A DNA stretch of 64,000 nucleotides, from NCBI RefSeq assembly GCF_002198095.1, contig NZ_NHMK01000009.1, positions 434,001-498,000 of the forward strand, read 5' to 3'. Both the position numbers and the translations under genes were made by a program. How positions within the stretch are numbered: position 1 is the stretch's first letter; each line of letters begins with the position of its first letter. The stretch comes from Deinococcus indicus. GTDB taxonomy: Bacteria; Deinococcota; Deinococci; Deinococcales; Deinococcaceae. Positions 14,740 to 27,330 of the stretch are shown piece after piece. The notes below the pieces were generated by a model that saw only the letters and a program-made list of their open reading frames with translations, had not been told where the DNA came from and searched no databases.

Positions 14740-15972
14740 TCAGGCGTCCCGGCGCAGTTTTCCGCACTGCCACCACGCGGCGGCGCACAGCGCGCCACTG
14801 AGCGCGAACACCGGCGTGTACCCCACCCGGTCGGCCAGCAGGCCCCCCAGGACCGGCGTGAACAGCGCCGCGCCGACCAGCGTGTTCAGCGTTCCGATGT
14901 AGCGGCTGCGGGCGTGCTCCGGGGCGATGTTCAGCAGGTGGTTCGTGTGCCCCAGGTTGAAGCCCTGCGTCGCCACACTGGACAGCACGAACACCCCCAG
15001 GTACGCCCAGGCGTTCAGGCCCAGCGCGCCCACCGCGACGGCGTACAGCGGCGCCAGTCCGTAGCAGACGCTGGCGTACCGGATGATGCGCCGCGACCCC
15101 TTGCGCTCCGCGACCCGCTGCCACACGATGTTCGACAGTGGGGCCGCGCCGGTCAGCGCCATGACGAAGATGCCCAGCGTGGCCGCCGGGTAGTGCAGTT
15201 CACGCAGCGCGTTCACTGCGAAGAACGGCTCGCTCATGCTGGCCCCCGCCAGCAGCAGCCGCACCGTCAGGAACGCCCGGAAGTGCGGGTCGCGCAGCGT
15301 CTCCGGAATGGCCCGCAGTTCCCCGCGCAGCCCCAGCGCGAGCAGCGGCGGGTCCGGGGGTTCCTTCACCAGCCCGAACACCCAGTACCCGAACGTGAAC
15401 GCCGCCGTACCCAGCGCGAAGATCAGCGCGTAATTCAGCGGGAACGGCAGGTCCGACGCCAGAATCCAGCGGACCAGCAGGCCCGCCGCGAACGCCAGCA
15501 GCCCCCCGTACAGGTTGCGCGTCCCGAAGAACCGGGGGCGCCGCCCGGCCGGGACGGTCTTGCTGACCACCTCCAGAAAGGGCAGGCCCGACACGCCGGA
15601 CGCCAGGGCATTGAGCATCATGGCGAGTACGAACAGCGTCAGGCACAGCGCCGGGTTATGGCTCAGCAGCGCCGCGATCAGGACCATCGCCACGTACGTG
15701 CCGGTCCGCACGAGCGCCGCCGAGCGGTACACCGGCAGCTTGAACGGCAGGCTGCGCACCCGCGCCGCTACCAGCAGCTGCGGCAGCATCCACCCGCCCG
15801 CCGCGATGGCCGGCAGCAGCCCGATCACCCAGTTGGGCGCCCCCAGCCGCGCGGCGAAGCCCACCACGACCACCGACACGTTCAGGAACCCGTCCCCGGT
15901 GAACACGGCCCAGCCGTTCAGGATGCCCAGCCGTTCGTTCCGGTCCCAGGCGCGGGGGGGCGCAGGCGTCAT
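14740..15972 (-). CDS. MFS transporter
   Basis: A 410-residue major facilitator with about 12 membrane helices and a central cytoplasmic loop (residues ~195-215). Motif-A-like loop LLADRVGYTPVF appears in the C-terminal half, and KTVPAGRRPRFFGTRNLYGG in the N-terminal half is typical of the 'MFS transporter, Deinococcus/UMF-like' proteins. The start is fixed at ATG 15970-15972 because the ATG nine bases earlier lies inside a -10 box GATAAT (15980-15985); that leaves a 7-nt gap, a leaderless mRNA. Substrate unknown. Confidence 0.88.
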   Translation of the reverse strand: MTPAPPRAWDRNERLGILNGWAVFTGDGFLNVSVVVVGFAARLGAPNWVIGLLPAIAAGGWMLPQLLVAARVRSLPFKLPVYRSAALVRTGTYVAMVLIAALLSHNPALCLTLFVLAMMLNALASGVSGLPFLEVVSKTVPAGRRPRFFGTRNLYGGLLAFAAGLLVRWILASDLPFPLNYALIFALGTAAFTFGYWVFGLVKEPPDPPLLALGLRGELRAIPETLRDPHFRAFLTVRLLLAGASMSEPFFAVNALRELHYPAATLGIFVMALTGAAPLSNIVWQRVAERKGSRRIIRYASVCYGLAPLYAVAVGALGLNAWAYLGVFVLSSVATQGFNLGHTNHLLNIAPEHARSRYIGTLNTLVGAALFTPVLGGLLADRVGYTPVFALSGALCAAAWWQCGKLRRDA

Positions 15973-15979
15973 GCGGGGC

Positions 15980-15985
15980 ATTATC
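15980..15985 (-). promoter_or_regulatory. -10 box GATAAT of the MFS gene (leaderless)
   Basis: GATAAT on the minus strand, 5 of 6 matches to TATAAT, 7 nt before the ATG at 15972. It overlaps and therefore excludes the alternative ATG at 15979-15981. Confidence 0.55.
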
Positions 15986-16056
15986 CGCGTCCGGCGGGGC
16001 GGGGAGCGCCCAACCGGGTGGCCCGGTTCCGTATGCCGGGACGCTCCGGGCCCGGT

Positions 16057-17709
16057 TCAGCTGCCGGGCAGGCGCAGGATGCCTTCCAGCGCGCTGTACG
16101 CGTCCGGGCGGGCCAGGAACACCAGTTCGTCCTGCGAGGTCAGGCGCAACTCCGGGCGGGGCAGCCGCACCGCGCCGTCACGCACCACGCCCACGACCTC
16201 CACGCCGGGCGGCAGGCTCAGCAGGCTCAGGCGCGCGCCACGCCAGCTGGGCGGCACGCCCCGGCGGTACAGTTCCCGCTCGGCGGTCGGGCCGGGCAGC
16301 AGGTCCGTGTCCAGCGGCGCGTCCGTTCCGGCGGCGGGGACCGGCGCGTCGAACGGCACGCCCGGCTGGTCCGCCACGCCCCGCCGGATGATGCGGCGTT
16401 CCGGCAGCCACCCGGAACTGGCGTGCACGGCGCTGTCCCGGCGCGACTGGATCTGCGACGGCACGAGGCCGCTGGTGCCGCTCAGCAGGTGGGCCACCCC
16501 ACTGGCGACCAGCGCCAGCGGCAGCAGCGTCTCGCCACCCCACGCGACCGCCAGCAGCGCCGCCGCGAGCGGCACGTTCAGCGTGACGGTCAGGAACGCC
16601 ACGGCCCCCACCATGCTGCCGGTCGCGGTATCCACGCCCAGCAGGCTGCTCAGGCCCGCGCCCAGCAGGCCGCCCACGGCCACGGACGGCAGCACCCCGC
16701 CGCCCAGCGCGATCTGCGCGCCCAGCGCCAGCAGCAGCCAGCGCCACGCGCCCTGCCCGATGCCCTCGGCGCCCACGAACCCGGCGGCGCCCAGCTGCAC
16801 CCAGCCGCTCCCGTCGCCCAGCACGGTCGGCGTGCTCAGCAGCGCGATCCCGGCCGTCAGCGCCCCGAAGGTCAGGCCCAGCAGCGGCCGGTAGCGTCCC
16901 TCGGTCCAGGCGTCCGGCACGACCCGGCAGGCCAGCAGCGACAGCCAGCCCAGCAGCGTGGCGGCCAGCGCCACCAGCACGAACGACAGCACCTGCGACC
17001 CGGCCGGCACCTGAACGTCCGGGAACGACAGCAGCGGCGCGAACCCGAACGCCAGTCCGTACACGGCCGTGCCGGCCACGGCGGCCAGCACGCAGGGCAT
17101 CAGCACCTCGAACTCGAACTCGAAGCGGCGGTACAGCACCTCGGCGATCAGCACGGCGGCGGCCAGCGGGGCGTGCAGCACCGCGCCCAGCGCCGCCGCC
17201 GCGCCCGCCAGGGTCAGGGTGCGGACCTCCACGGCGTCCAGCCGCGCGACGCGCTGCATCAGGCGCGCGCCCAGCTGACCGGTCATGGTGAACGCCGCGT
17301 CCCGCCCGACCAGCAGGCCCGACCCGTACGCCAGGACGGTCGCCAGCAGCGTCCGCGCCTGCACGAGCGGGCCGGGCCACTGCCCGCGCGCGTGGTAGCC
17401 GCGCACGAGCTGCGTGAGCGGGTCGCCGCTGCGGGCCGGGACCAGCCACGCGTACAGCGCCCCCACGGCCGGCAGCAGCGCCAGCCCCCACGGGCCGGCG
17501 GTGCCGAAGGCCATCATCAGGCCGCCCTCGCCGGTCGTGCCGGGCGGCGCGTAGTCCGTGATCAGCGTGCCCAGCCGCACGGCGGCGTCCAGGATCAGGC
17601 GCAGGATGATACTCAGGCCGCCCACCAGCGCGCCCAGCAGAACACTGAGCACCACCAGCCGCCCGGTTTCCAGACGGTTGAGCACGGCGCGGGGCAGGGG
17701 AGAACGCAT
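16057..17709 (-). CDS. CLC family chloride channel/transporter with TrkA-C-like tail
   Basis: A 550-residue CLC protein moving chloride, often in exchange for protons, across the inner membrane. The helical CLC core spans about residues 10-420; the anion-pore motifs are divergent: RSGDPLTQL in place of GSGIPE and GRDAAFTMTG in place of GREGP, the latter changing the gating-glutamate position. GGGVLPSVAVGGLLGA corresponds to the GxFxPxLxxGA motif. The C-terminal ~70 residues (GVEVVGVVRDGAVRLPRPE) resemble a TrkA-C regulatory domain. ATG 17707-17709 lies 8 nt after TAGCAT. Confidence 0.87.
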   Translation of the reverse strand: MRSPLPRAVLNRLETGRLVVLSVLLGALVGGLSIILRLILDAAVRLGTLITDYAPPGTTGEGGLMMAFGTAGPWGLALLPAVGALYAWLVPARSGDPLTQLVRGYHARGQWPGPLVQARTLLATVLAYGSGLLVGRDAAFTMTGQLGARLMQRVARLDAVEVRTLTLAGAAAALGAVLHAPLAAAVLIAEVLYRRFEFEFEVLMPCVLAAVAGTAVYGLAFGFAPLLSFPDVQVPAGSQVLSFVLVALAATLLGWLSLLACRVVPDAWTEGRYRPLLGLTFGALTAGIALLSTPTVLGDGSGWVQLGAAGFVGAEGIGQGAWRWLLLALGAQIALGGGVLPSVAVGGLLGAGLSSLLGVDTATGSMVGAVAFLTVTLNVPLAAALLAVAWGGETLLPLALVASGVAHLLSGTSGLVPSQIQSRRDSAVHASSGWLPERRIIRRGVADQPGVPFDAPVPAAGTDAPLDTDLLPGPTAERELYRRGVPPSWRGARLSLLSLPPGVEVVGVVRDGAVRLPRPELRLTSQDELVFLARPDAYSALEGILRLPGS

Positions 17710-17904
17710 TGCCCGCCATGCTAGAGCATTTGCCTCCCAGCGGCACGGGCCGCGCCACGGCCGGCCGGGACCGGACAACATGAACCTCCGCTTAACCCGC
17801 CGGGCCTCCACGCGGCGGCGCGGCGGCGCGTAAGATACACAGCGGTCGCCGGGAACGGCCCGCACCGTGCGGGACCGACCACCCGGCCTGTCAAGGAGCT
17901 CATC

Positions 17905-18528
<624 letters not shown>

Positions 18529-18544
18529 CCCATACCCGCTAGCA

Positions 18545-18581
18545 GACAGCGCCCCCGACCGTGATGGTCGGGGGCGCTGTC
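18545..18581. terminator. Bidirectional terminator between sodA and tctA
   Basis: Perfect 16-bp stem GACAGCGCCCCCGACC / GGTCGGGGGCGCTGTC with loop GTGAT, placed between two convergent genes. Confidence 0.85.
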
Positions 18582-18589
18582 TGGCTTGA

Positions 18590-20079
<1,490 letters not shown>

Positions 20080-20080
<1 letters not shown>

Positions 20081-20607
20081 CACAGCACCCCGTTCAGCAA
20101 GCCCGCCGGGAGGGTCAGGCCCAGGCCGCGCGTGAACACCACGTACGTGACGAGCGCCACGATCAGCGCTACGCCGGCCAGCAGCGGCGCGCGCCGCTCA
20201 CCGAACGCGAAGCCCACCGTGAAGTACATGACGGCCGTGCCGATCACGAAGCCCAGCGGTTGCAGCAGCGCGGCGCCCAGCAGGAACCCGCCCAGGATCA
20301 GGGCCGGCTGGCGCAGGTCCGGCCGGGCGTCCGGGTCGGTGTCCTCCTCGGCGGCCGGTTCGGCCCGCCCGCCCCGCAGGACGTTCACGGTCAGCAGGGT
20401 CCCCAGCAGCAGCGTGCCGACCGACACGATCAGCGGAAACACGCGCGGCCCGACCACGGCGTTGATCCCGAACGGAATCTGCAGGGTCCCGATCAGCAGC
20501 AGCGCGCCCAGCAGCACGACGCCCAGCGCGACCAGCAGGTCCGGGACGCTCAGACCGGGCCGCGCGCCGGCACCTGGGGGGATGGGTGGAAGGGTGGGGT
20601 CAGACAT
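20080..20607 (-). CDS. tctB: Tripartite tricarboxylate transporter small permease TctB
   Basis: A 175-residue small membrane subunit with four helices (about 24-44, 54-74, 103-122, 128-165) and the family motif [21 protein letters not shown]. An acidic loop [15 protein letters not shown] separates helices two and three. It sits between tctC and tctA and its stop overlaps the tctA start. Low sequence conservation is normal for TctB; context makes the call firm. Confidence 0.93.
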
Positions 20608-20646
20608 TCAGGGCACCTCGAAAGCAGAAGGGGAGAACACGGGAAG

Positions 20647-20680
20647 CCGGGCGGGGCGAAGGAAACTCGCCGCCGCCCGG
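20647..20680 (-). terminator. Intercistronic hairpin between tctC and tctB
   Basis: 8-bp stem CCGGGCGG (20647-20654) / CCGCCCGG (20673-20680) in the 92-bp gap after the binding-protein gene. Likely tunes the ratio of receptor to permease, as in the TRAP operon of this window. Confidence 0.6.
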
Positions 20681-20699
20681 ACTGCCGAAACTGTCGGGA

Positions 20700-21650
<951 letters not shown>

Positions 21651-21752
21651 GGTGAACCTCCGGGGGTGGGCTGCCGCTCGGACGGGCAGCCGGTCTGGGT
21701 TGTCAGTACCCGGCCACCCTACTCCCGTGCCCGGCCCGCCGCAAGGGATTTA

Positions 21753-21785
21753 TTGCGTGCAGCACGCCTGCTGGCGCGCACGCAA
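21753..21785. promoter_or_regulatory. Inverted repeat TTGCGTGC-N17-GCACGCAA in the tct/two-component intergenic region
   Basis: Perfect 8-bp arms at 21753-21760 and 21778-21785, midway between the divergent tctC and sensor kinase genes. A candidate binding site for the adjacent response regulator, since CitB/DcuR-type regulators act on such divergent regions. A -10 TAGAAT for the kinase lies at 21838-21843. Confidence 0.5.
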
Positions 21786-21857
21786 CGCACAGGTGTGAAC
21801 TCAATGAACGTAACGTGGCGCGCCGGTCGCCGCCGCCTAGAATCAGGGGCGATACCC

Positions 21858-23468
21858 ATGACTGCGCTCTCCCGCCGCCCCGACCTGCAGGGCCGACTCG
21901 TGCGACTGCACCTGCTGGTGCTGTGCGGCATGACCACCCTGCTCGTCGCCGTGCAGACCGCGCACCTGTACGGCGAGGCCCGCGCGCGACTCGGGGAGCG
22001 CGCCCTGACCGCCAGCCGCATCGTGGCCCGCCTGCCGGTCGTCACGCAGGGCGCGGAGGCCGGCGTGCAGAACCCGGAACTGAACGCCCGCGTGAACGAC
22101 CTGCGCCGCGAAGCGGGCGCGGACTTCGTGGTGGTAGGCAACCGCGCCGGGGTGCGGCTGGCCCACCCGCTGCCGGAACGGCTGGGCCTCCCGATGGAAG
22201 GTGGCGACAACGCCGCGCCCCTGGCCGGGCGGGAGGTCGTGAGCGTCGCGCGCGGCAGCCTGGGCCTGAGCGTGCGCGGCAAGGTCCCGGTCTGGCGGGA
22301 CGGCCGGAACGGCGGGACGGTGGTGGGCGTCGTGAGCACCGGCTACCTGATGCCGCAGGTGTGGCAGCTGGTGGGCCGCGCGCTGGTCAGCCTGCTGCCC
22401 TGGTTCGTGCTGGCCCTGGCGCTCGGCACGGTGGGCGCCGTGTGGGCCGCGCGGCGGCTGCGGGCCGAGATCCTGAACCTGGAACCCGAACAGATCGCCG
22501 CGCTCGCCCGGCAGCAGCGGGCGGTGCTGGCCGCGCTGCGCGAGGGCGTGCTGGCCGTGGACCGCGCCGGGCAGGTCACGCTGACCAGCGCCCGCGCCGC
22601 CCGGCTGCTCGGGGACCGCGCCGCGCCCGCCGCCCTGACGGACCTGTGGCCGGAACTCGCGCGGGTCGCCGCGCCCGCCGCGCCGGCCCGCCACCAGAAC
22701 CTCGAACTGACCCTGCGCGGCCAGCCGGTCCTCGTGAACCTCGAACCGCTCGACGGGGGCGGATTCGTGGCCGTGTTCCGCGACCGGGCCGAGGCGCTGG
22801 CGCTGGCCGAGGAACTCACGCACGCCCGCGGTTTCGTGGACGTCCTGCGCGCCCAGACGCACGAGTACCAGAACCGCCTGCACGTCCTGTCGGGCCTGCT
22901 GCAACTCGGGCGCGGCGACGAGGCCCTGCGCGTCCTGAACGCCGAGATTCACGCCGACGCGCAGTTCCGGCAGCTGCTGCGCGACGTGCAGGTGCCCCGC
23001 CTGGTCGCGCTGCTGGCTGGGAAACGCGAGCGGGCGCAGGAACTCGGCATCGACTTCAGCGTCACCGAGGGCAGCAGCCTCGGCCCGCAGTGGGAACGGC
23101 ACGCCGACACGCTGGTCAGCGCCGTCGGGAACCTCACCCAGAACGCTTTCGAGGCGCTGGCCGGGCAGCCCGGTCAGGTCACGGTCCTGATCGGCGAGGA
23201 CCCGGAAGGCATGCAGATCGAGGTCGAGGACAGCGGCCCCGGCGTGCCCGCCGACCTGAGCGGCGCGCTGTACACCCGCGGCGCGAGCAGCAAGGGCGAG
23301 GGCCGCGGCTACGGCCTGCACGGCGTCATGGGCCGCGTGCAGGCGCTCGGCGGGCAGCTGCGCCACACCCGCCGCGACGGCCGCACCGTCTTCCAGCTGA
23401 GCCTCCCGGCGCCCGCGCCGGCCGCCCTGCCCGTTCCCGGCGAGCCCGGCGTCCGGAGCGCCCCGTGA
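21858..23468 (+). CDS. Sensor histidine kinase, CitA/DcuS family
   Basis: A 536-residue membrane sensor. TM1 about 16-36, a ~140-residue extracytoplasmic PDC-like ligand domain, TM2 about 178-198, then a PAS-like segment ([18 protein letters not shown]), and the kinase core. H-box [18 protein letters not shown] (phospho-His in the CitA/DcuS pattern), N-box [11 protein letters not shown]-box DSGPGVP and GRGYGLHGV. Senses carboxylates and phosphorylates the next gene's product. ATG at 21858 is chosen (15 nt after a -10). The 3' end overlaps the regulator gene by 4 nt. Confidence 0.93.
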   Translation: MTALSRRPDLQGRLVRLHLLVLCGMTTLLVAVQTAHLYGEARARLGERALTASRIVARLPVVTQGAEAGVQNPELNARVNDLRREAGADFVVVGNRAGVRLAHPLPERLGLPMEGGDNAAPLAGREVVSVARGSLGLSVRGKVPVWRDGRNGGTVVGVVSTGYLMPQVWQLVGRALVSLLPWFVLALALGTVGAVWAARRLRAEILNLEPEQIAALARQQRAVLAALREGVLAVDRAGQVTLTSARAARLLGDRAAPAALTDLWPELARVAAPAAPARHQNLELTLRGQPVLVNLEPLDGGGFVAVFRDRAEALALAEELTHARGFVDVLRAQTHEYQNRLHVLSGLLQLGRGDEALRVLNAEIHADAQFRQLLRDVQVPRLVALLAGKRERAQELGIDFSVTEGSSLGPQWERHADTLVSAVGNLTQNAFEALAGQPGQVTVLIGEDPEGMQIEVEDSGPGVPADLSGALYTRGASSKGEGRGYGLHGVMGRVQALGGQLRHTRRDGRTVFQLSLPAPAPAALPVPGEPGVRSAP

Positions 23469-24163
23469 CGCCCGCCCTGCCGGTCCGGGTGCTGCTGGTC
23501 GAGGACGACCTGCGCGTTGCCCGCGTGAACCGCGACCTGCTGGAACGCGACCCGGACGTGCATGTGGTCGGCAGCGCCGCCACCTGCGCGCAGGGGGACG
23601 CCCTGGCCCGCGCCCTGACCCCGGACCTGATTCTGCTGGACGTCCACCTGCCCGACGGCAGCGGCCTGGGCCTGCTGCGTCACTGGCGCGCCCACGGCCT
23701 GACCACCGACGTCGCCCTGATCACCGCCGCCGACGACGAGGCCAGCGTGCGCCTCGCGCTCGCGCACGGCGCGTTCGACTACCTGATCAAACCGTTCACC
23801 GGCGCGCGGCTTCAGGAACTGCTGGCCCGGCACCGCGCCCGCCGCCAGTCCGGCCCGGCCGACGCCCGCCTCGACCAGGGCCGCCTGGACCGGCTGCTGG
23901 GCGTCAGTGGCCTGCCGGCCGCCCTGCCGCGCGGCATCGACCCGCACACCCTGGACCGGGTCGCGCAGGCCCTCGCGGACGCCGCGCAGCCGATCAGCGC
24001 CGAGGAGATCGGCGAGCAGGTCCACCTGAGCCGCGTGACCGCGTGGCGCTACCTGGAACACCTCGTACGCAGCGGCCGCGCGCAGCTGGACCACCAGTAC
24101 GGGCAGGCGGGCCGCCCCGCGAAACTGTACCGGGCGCAGCGACCCACCGACCCGACCCCCTGA
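23465..24163 (+). CDS. Response regulator, CitB/DcuR family
   Basis: A 232-residue two-domain regulator. Receiver domain 1-125: acidic pocket EDD (13-15), phospho-acceptor Asp in [12 protein letters not shown], Thr/Lys in ITAADD and LIKPF. C-terminal helix-turn-helix about 165-215 ([25 protein letters not shown]) is the CitB/DcuR type. GTG start overlaps the kinase stop (GTGA). Probably activates the divergent tctCBA genes when the carboxylate is sensed. Confidence 0.93.
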   Translation: MTPALPVRVLLVEDDLRVARVNRDLLERDPDVHVVGSAATCAQGDALARALTPDLILLDVHLPDGSGLGLLRHWRAHGLTTDVALITAADDEASVRLALAHGAFDYLIKPFTGARLQELLARHRARRQSGPADARLDQGRLDRLLGVSGLPAALPRGIDPHTLDRVAQALADAAQPISAEEIGEQVHLSRVTAWRYLEHLVRSGRAQLDHQYGQAGRPAKLYRAQRPTDPTP

Positions 24164-24244
24164 TTGGCCCACTGACCTGACCCAGCCACAGGACCCGGCG
24201 GCCGGAGCGGGCACACCGGGAACTGCTCTACACTGGGGGTTCGA

Positions 24245-25198
24245 ATGCGCGTCCCGTTCCACCCCCTGCTGCCGACGAACCGTTCCCCCAGCCCGGCCCG
24301 GGCCGCCCCGCTGCTGGCGCTGCTGCTGCCCGCGCTGCTGGGCTGCGCGCCGCGCCTGTCCCCGCAGGCGACCCGCACGCCCCCGCTGGATCCGGGCGGC
24401 CCCGCGCCGGACGTGGTGGTGCTGGGCGTGTCGGGCCGCTGCGCGCCGTCGTGCGCCGCGCCCCGCGACAACTGGGATTACCTGGGGTCGCGCGGCACCC
24501 TGGACGCCCTGGCAGATGTGTTCACCTCGCGCGGTCTGAGCGTGCAGGCGCGCGGGTACGCCAGCCACCCGGCCTCCACGTTCACGCCCTCCGCCCTGAA
24601 CATCCCGCAGCGCGGCTACGCGGCCCTGCAGGACGACCTGAACGCCCTGAAACCCTGGCTGAGCGCCCCCCGACCGCCCCGGCTGGTGCTGGTGGGCCAC
24701 TCGCAGGGCGCGGTGTGGCTGCACCACCTGACCCGCGCCAACCCGTCCGTGAGCTTCGACGTGCAGGTGGACCTGGACAGCATCTGCCTGGGCTGGCACG
24801 GTGACTTCGCGGGCCTGCTGCGCGCGCAGCCCAGCGAGCCGTCCCCGCTGGAAGCCTGCGACGTGATCCGCGTGGCGGGCCGCTCCCTGAACATCAAGGA
24901 CGTGGTCTGGCCGAACGTGAAACTGAACCTGGAGGTGCAGAGCAAACGCCTGCCCGCCCGCTCCGCGACGACCGGTTTCCCCGTGAACTACCTGTTCGAA
25001 CTGACGCCGAACACCCGCCTGGACGGCACCCGCACCGGCCTGGAACGTTTCGTGTCGGCCCTCGAGGACCACAGCGCCGTGTCGTACCCGCGCAGCGACG
25101 CGATGGGCTGGGTCACGCGCCGCCTGCTGGACCTGACGCGCGACTGGGTGCCCGCGCCGCTCGCCCCGTCCCTGGGAGACACCCCGCCCCGCTCCTGA
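24245..25198 (+). CDS. Lipoprotein, alpha/beta hydrolase (lipase-like)
   Basis: A 317-residue exported lipoprotein: signal ending in the lipobox LLGC (Cys34). An alpha/beta-hydrolase core follows with the nucleophile elbow VLVGHSQGAVW (Ser about 158). Oxyanion-strand sequence VVVLGVSGRCAPS carries two cysteines, possibly a disulfide. A His near the C-terminus (LEDHSAVSYP) could complete the triad. ATG lies 10 nt after TACACT (24229-24234). Substrate unknown; a lipase or esterase acting at the cell surface is likely. Confidence 0.72.
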   Translation: MRVPFHPLLPTNRSPSPARAAPLLALLLPALLGCAPRLSPQATRTPPLDPGGPAPDVVVLGVSGRCAPSCAAPRDNWDYLGSRGTLDALADVFTSRGLSVQARGYASHPASTFTPSALNIPQRGYAALQDDLNALKPWLSAPRPPRLVLVGHSQGAVWLHHLTRANPSVSFDVQVDLDSICLGWHGDFAGLLRAQPSEPSPLEACDVIRVAGRSLNIKDVVWPNVKLNLEVQSKRLPARSATTGFPVNYLFELTPNTRLDGTRTGLERFVSALEDHSAVSYPRSDAMGWVTRRLLDLTRDWVPAPLAPSLGDTPPRS

Positions 25199-25234
25199 CC
25201 GCCCAGCCTGCCGGACGCCCAACCTTCCGGCCGC

Positions 25235-25654
25235 TCAGCCTCCGGTCAGCGGGCCGGCCAGCCCGGCCAGCCACGCAGCCGCCTGCTGCGGCCCCAGCAG
25301 CCGCGCGCCGCGTTCCGGCGGGAACCAGTCCAGCAGCGCCTGCACGGCCGCCGGGTCCGGCGTGCCGTCCGGCCCGGCGAAGATGACCTTGTGATCCCCG
25401 TCCTCCAGGTGCAGCAGCCCGGCCGGCGGGAGGGTCAGCTGCGTGCCGACCGGGAGCGGCGCGCCCAGCCACACGGCGTCCACCTCGGCGTCGTCGGCGG
25501 GGTTCAGGGTGCCGGGCAGGCAGCCGTAATTGACGGGCGCGTTCCAGCGTTCGGTACGCAGCGGTTCCAGCGCCGCGCCGCGCCACACGAACCGCTCGCG
25601 GGTGCCGGCGGTCCACTCGACCACGCCCGACCAGTTGCCGTCTGCGGTGCTCAC
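25235..25654 (-). CDS. Inorganic pyrophosphatase-like protein, divergent
   Basis: A 139-residue protein resembling family I pyrophosphatases: [14 protein letters not shown] (VVEIPKGSRNKYE), [13 protein letters not shown] (PANYGFIPGTL), [17 protein letters not shown] (DGDPLDVLVL...PG) and DGDHKVIFA (DxKIIAV). It is shorter than the usual ~175 residues, and the central catalytic Asp of DGDPLD is Ala here, so hydrolysis may be lost or altered. GTG start overlaps the preceding lipoprotein stop by 4 nt, so the two are coupled. Family assignment likely, activity doubtful. Confidence 0.7.
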   Translation of the reverse strand: MSTADGNWSGVVEWTAGTRERFVWRGAALEPLRTERWNAPVNYGCLPGTLNPADDAEVDAVWLGAPLPVGTQLTLPPAGLLHLEDGDHKVIFAGPDGTPDPAAVQALLDWFPPERGARLLGPQQAAAWLAGLAGPLTGG

Positions 25655-26028
25655 GGCGCCACCTCGTACAGTTCGACCTGCCGCAGGACCGCGCCGCCGA
25701 ACGACAGCACGGCGCGGTAGGTGCCGCGCGCGGGCGCCTCCAGCGTGAAGGTCGCGGCGCGCTGCCGGTCGTCCAGGTACACGCTGTCGCTGCCCAGGTC
25801 GCGGCTCCCGTCGAACCAGCGGACCGTCAGGAACCCCGGCTCGAAACGGCCGTCCACCTGGGCGGTGACGCGCAGCGCGTCCCCCTGGCGGGTCAGGGTG
25901 GCGTTCGTGAGGCGCGCGGGCAGGTCCACGTTCACCTGCGCGGGAATCAGCGGCACGAACGCGTAACGGCAGCCGCCCAGCAGCGGCGCACACGCCAGGG
26001 CAACGAGGAGCAGGGCAGGGCGGACCAT
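25651..26028 (-). CDS. Small lipoprotein, unknown function
   Basis: A 125-residue protein with a signal peptide ending in LLGGC (Cys20), followed by a single all-beta domain ([23 protein letters not shown]...) reminiscent of an Ig-like fold. No family recognised. ATG 26026-26028 lies 6 nt after TAGATT (26035-26040), so it is probably leaderless. Forms a two-gene operon with the pyrophosphatase-like gene. Confidence 0.7.
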   Translation of the reverse strand: MVRPALLLVALACAPLLGGCRYAFVPLIPAQVNVDLPARLTNATLTRQGDALRVTAQVDGRFEPGFLTVRWFDGSRDLGSDSVYLDDRQRAATFTLEAPARGTYRAVLSFGGAVLRQVELYEVAP

Positions 26029-26082
26029 GCGCCCAATCTACCGCTCCGGCCGCATCGCCCTGCCTCCGCCTGCTCTGGCCTT

Positions 26083-26240
26083 ATACGGACTGCCGTCTGT
26101 TTCGCCAACAATCCGGAACTTCACCGGATTGCCGGCTCCACGTCCGGAACCCGTTGCTCTCCTGCTCTGCGGAGCAGCTCTCCGAGTCGCATCCGCTCGG
26201 ATTGAACGGGCCTTGCAGCCCATTCAATCGGAGTCCGTAT
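26083..26240 (-). repeat. Dispersed ~160-bp intergenic repeat, copy 5
   Basis: Full-length, A end at 26240, sense with the upstream esterase gene. First hairpin paired (ATTGAATGGGCT / GGCCCGTTCAAT), second hairpin paired over 11 of 13 positions (GCCAACAATCCGG / CCGGATTGCCGGC). It abuts the first of three 15-bp tandem units that carry the esterase stop codon. Confidence 0.92.
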
Positions 26241-26284
26241 TACTTCAGGCGGCGTTACTTCAGGCGGCGTTACTTCAGGCGGCG
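26240..26284. repeat. 15-bp tandem repeat x3 covering the esterase stop codon
   Basis: TTACTTCAGGCGGCG at 26240-26254, 26255-26269 and 26270-26284. On the minus strand each unit encodes RRLK-stop; only the last (26270) is translated. The extra two units lie between the stop and the dispersed repeat. Confidence 0.95.
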
Positions 26285-27166
26285 CTGCTCGATGAAGTTA
26301 AGGACCTGCGGGCGCGTGTCGCCCAGGAACGTCAGCGGGCGGGCCATCGCCGCGATGATCGTGATGTGCCCCACGCGCGGCAGCACCTTCAGTTCCACCG
26401 GCACGCCCGCTGCGCGCAGGGCGCGTTCCATGTTCACGCCGTTGTACGCCTCGACCGTGTCGTCGTTCTGCGCGACCAGCAGCAGGTGCGGGGGCGCGTC
26501 GGCGCGGACGTGGCGGTCCGGCATGACCTCGTCCGGCGTGGCCCCCTTCGGGAACGCGACCGCCGACTGGAACGACCGGAAATCGAAGGAGTACGGCCCG
26601 GCCACGCCGATCACGCCCCGGATGCTGCCGACCGGCACGTTCGCCTCGGCCAGCCAGCGGGCGTTCACGACCATCTCGACGGCGTTGAATCCCCCGGCCG
26701 AGTGGCCCATCACGAACAGGTTGTCGGGGTTCCCGCCGAAGGCCTTGGCCTCGGCCCGCAGTACCTTCAGTGCCTGCGCGGCGTCCTGCACGTACGACGG
26801 GTACACGTTCTGCGGCGCCAGACGGTAACTCATGACGCCCGTGACGTACCCGGCGCGGGCCAGGGACTCCCCGACGAACTTGTGGCCGTCCTTGTCGCCG
26901 CCCTGCCAGGAACCGCCGTGGATGAACAGCACGACCGGCGCGCCCGCCGCGTCCTGCGGCGCGTAGATGTCCATGACGTTGCGGGCGTCCGGGCCGTACG
27001 ACACGTCGCGCTGCACCTTCAGGCCACCGGTGCTGGTCAGGTTGTTCAGGAAGCCCTGCGCGCCGTCGCGTGAGCAGGCGGCCAGGGACAGCCCCAGGGC
27101 CAGCGCCCCGGCTCCGAGGAGCAGGCGGCGGACGGCGGCGGGACGGCGGGAAGAGAGGCGGGTCAT
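26270..27166 (-). CDS. Lipoprotein alpha/beta hydrolase (carboxylesterase)
   Basis: A 298-residue exported esterase: signal with lipobox SLAAC (Cys31), oxyanion motif [11 protein letters not shown], nucleophile GHSAGGFN (Ser about 158), acid NDDTVEAYN and His in RVGHITII. The HGG(S/W) form places it with hormone-sensitive-lipase-like/BD-FAE esterases acting on short acyl esters. ATG 27164-27166 lies 6 nt after TAGCCT, leaderless. The 3' end is embedded in a 15-bp tandem repeat. Confidence 0.85.
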   Translation of the reverse strand: MTRLSSRRPAAVRRLLLGAGALALGLSLAACSRDGAQGFLNNLTSTGGLKVQRDVSYGPDARNVMDIYAPQDAAGAPVVLFIHGGSWQGGDKDGHKFVGESLARAGYVTGVMSYRLAPQNVYPSYVQDAAQALKVLRAEAKAFGGNPDNLFVMGHSAGGFNAVEMVVNARWLAEANVPVGSIRGVIGVAGPYSFDFRSFQSAVAFPKGATPDEVMPDRHVRADAPPHLLLVAQNDDTVEAYNGVNMERALRAAGVPVELKVLPRVGHITIIAAMARPLTFLGDTRPQVLNFIEQRRLK

Positions 27167-27330
27167 GCGGGCAGGCTAGAACGCCGCCCGCGCGGTCGGC
27201 TGCGTGCCGGTGCACACTCGGCCCTTAGAGGCCCTTGAGGATTGTCCGCCGCCATCTGGCCCGCTCTGCCGGGTGGGCGGGTGCGGGCGCACACTCCTGC
27301 CGGGCCGCGCCGCGCTAGCCTGCGGGCCAG

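Noticed and set aside
24245..25198. Reading as a periplasmic binding protein
   Set aside because: GHSQG nucleophile elbow and strand order indicate an alpha/beta hydrolase instead.
26083..26240. Repeat copies as insertion sequences
   Set aside because: No transposase frame in any copy and too short; they are non-autonomous repeats at most.
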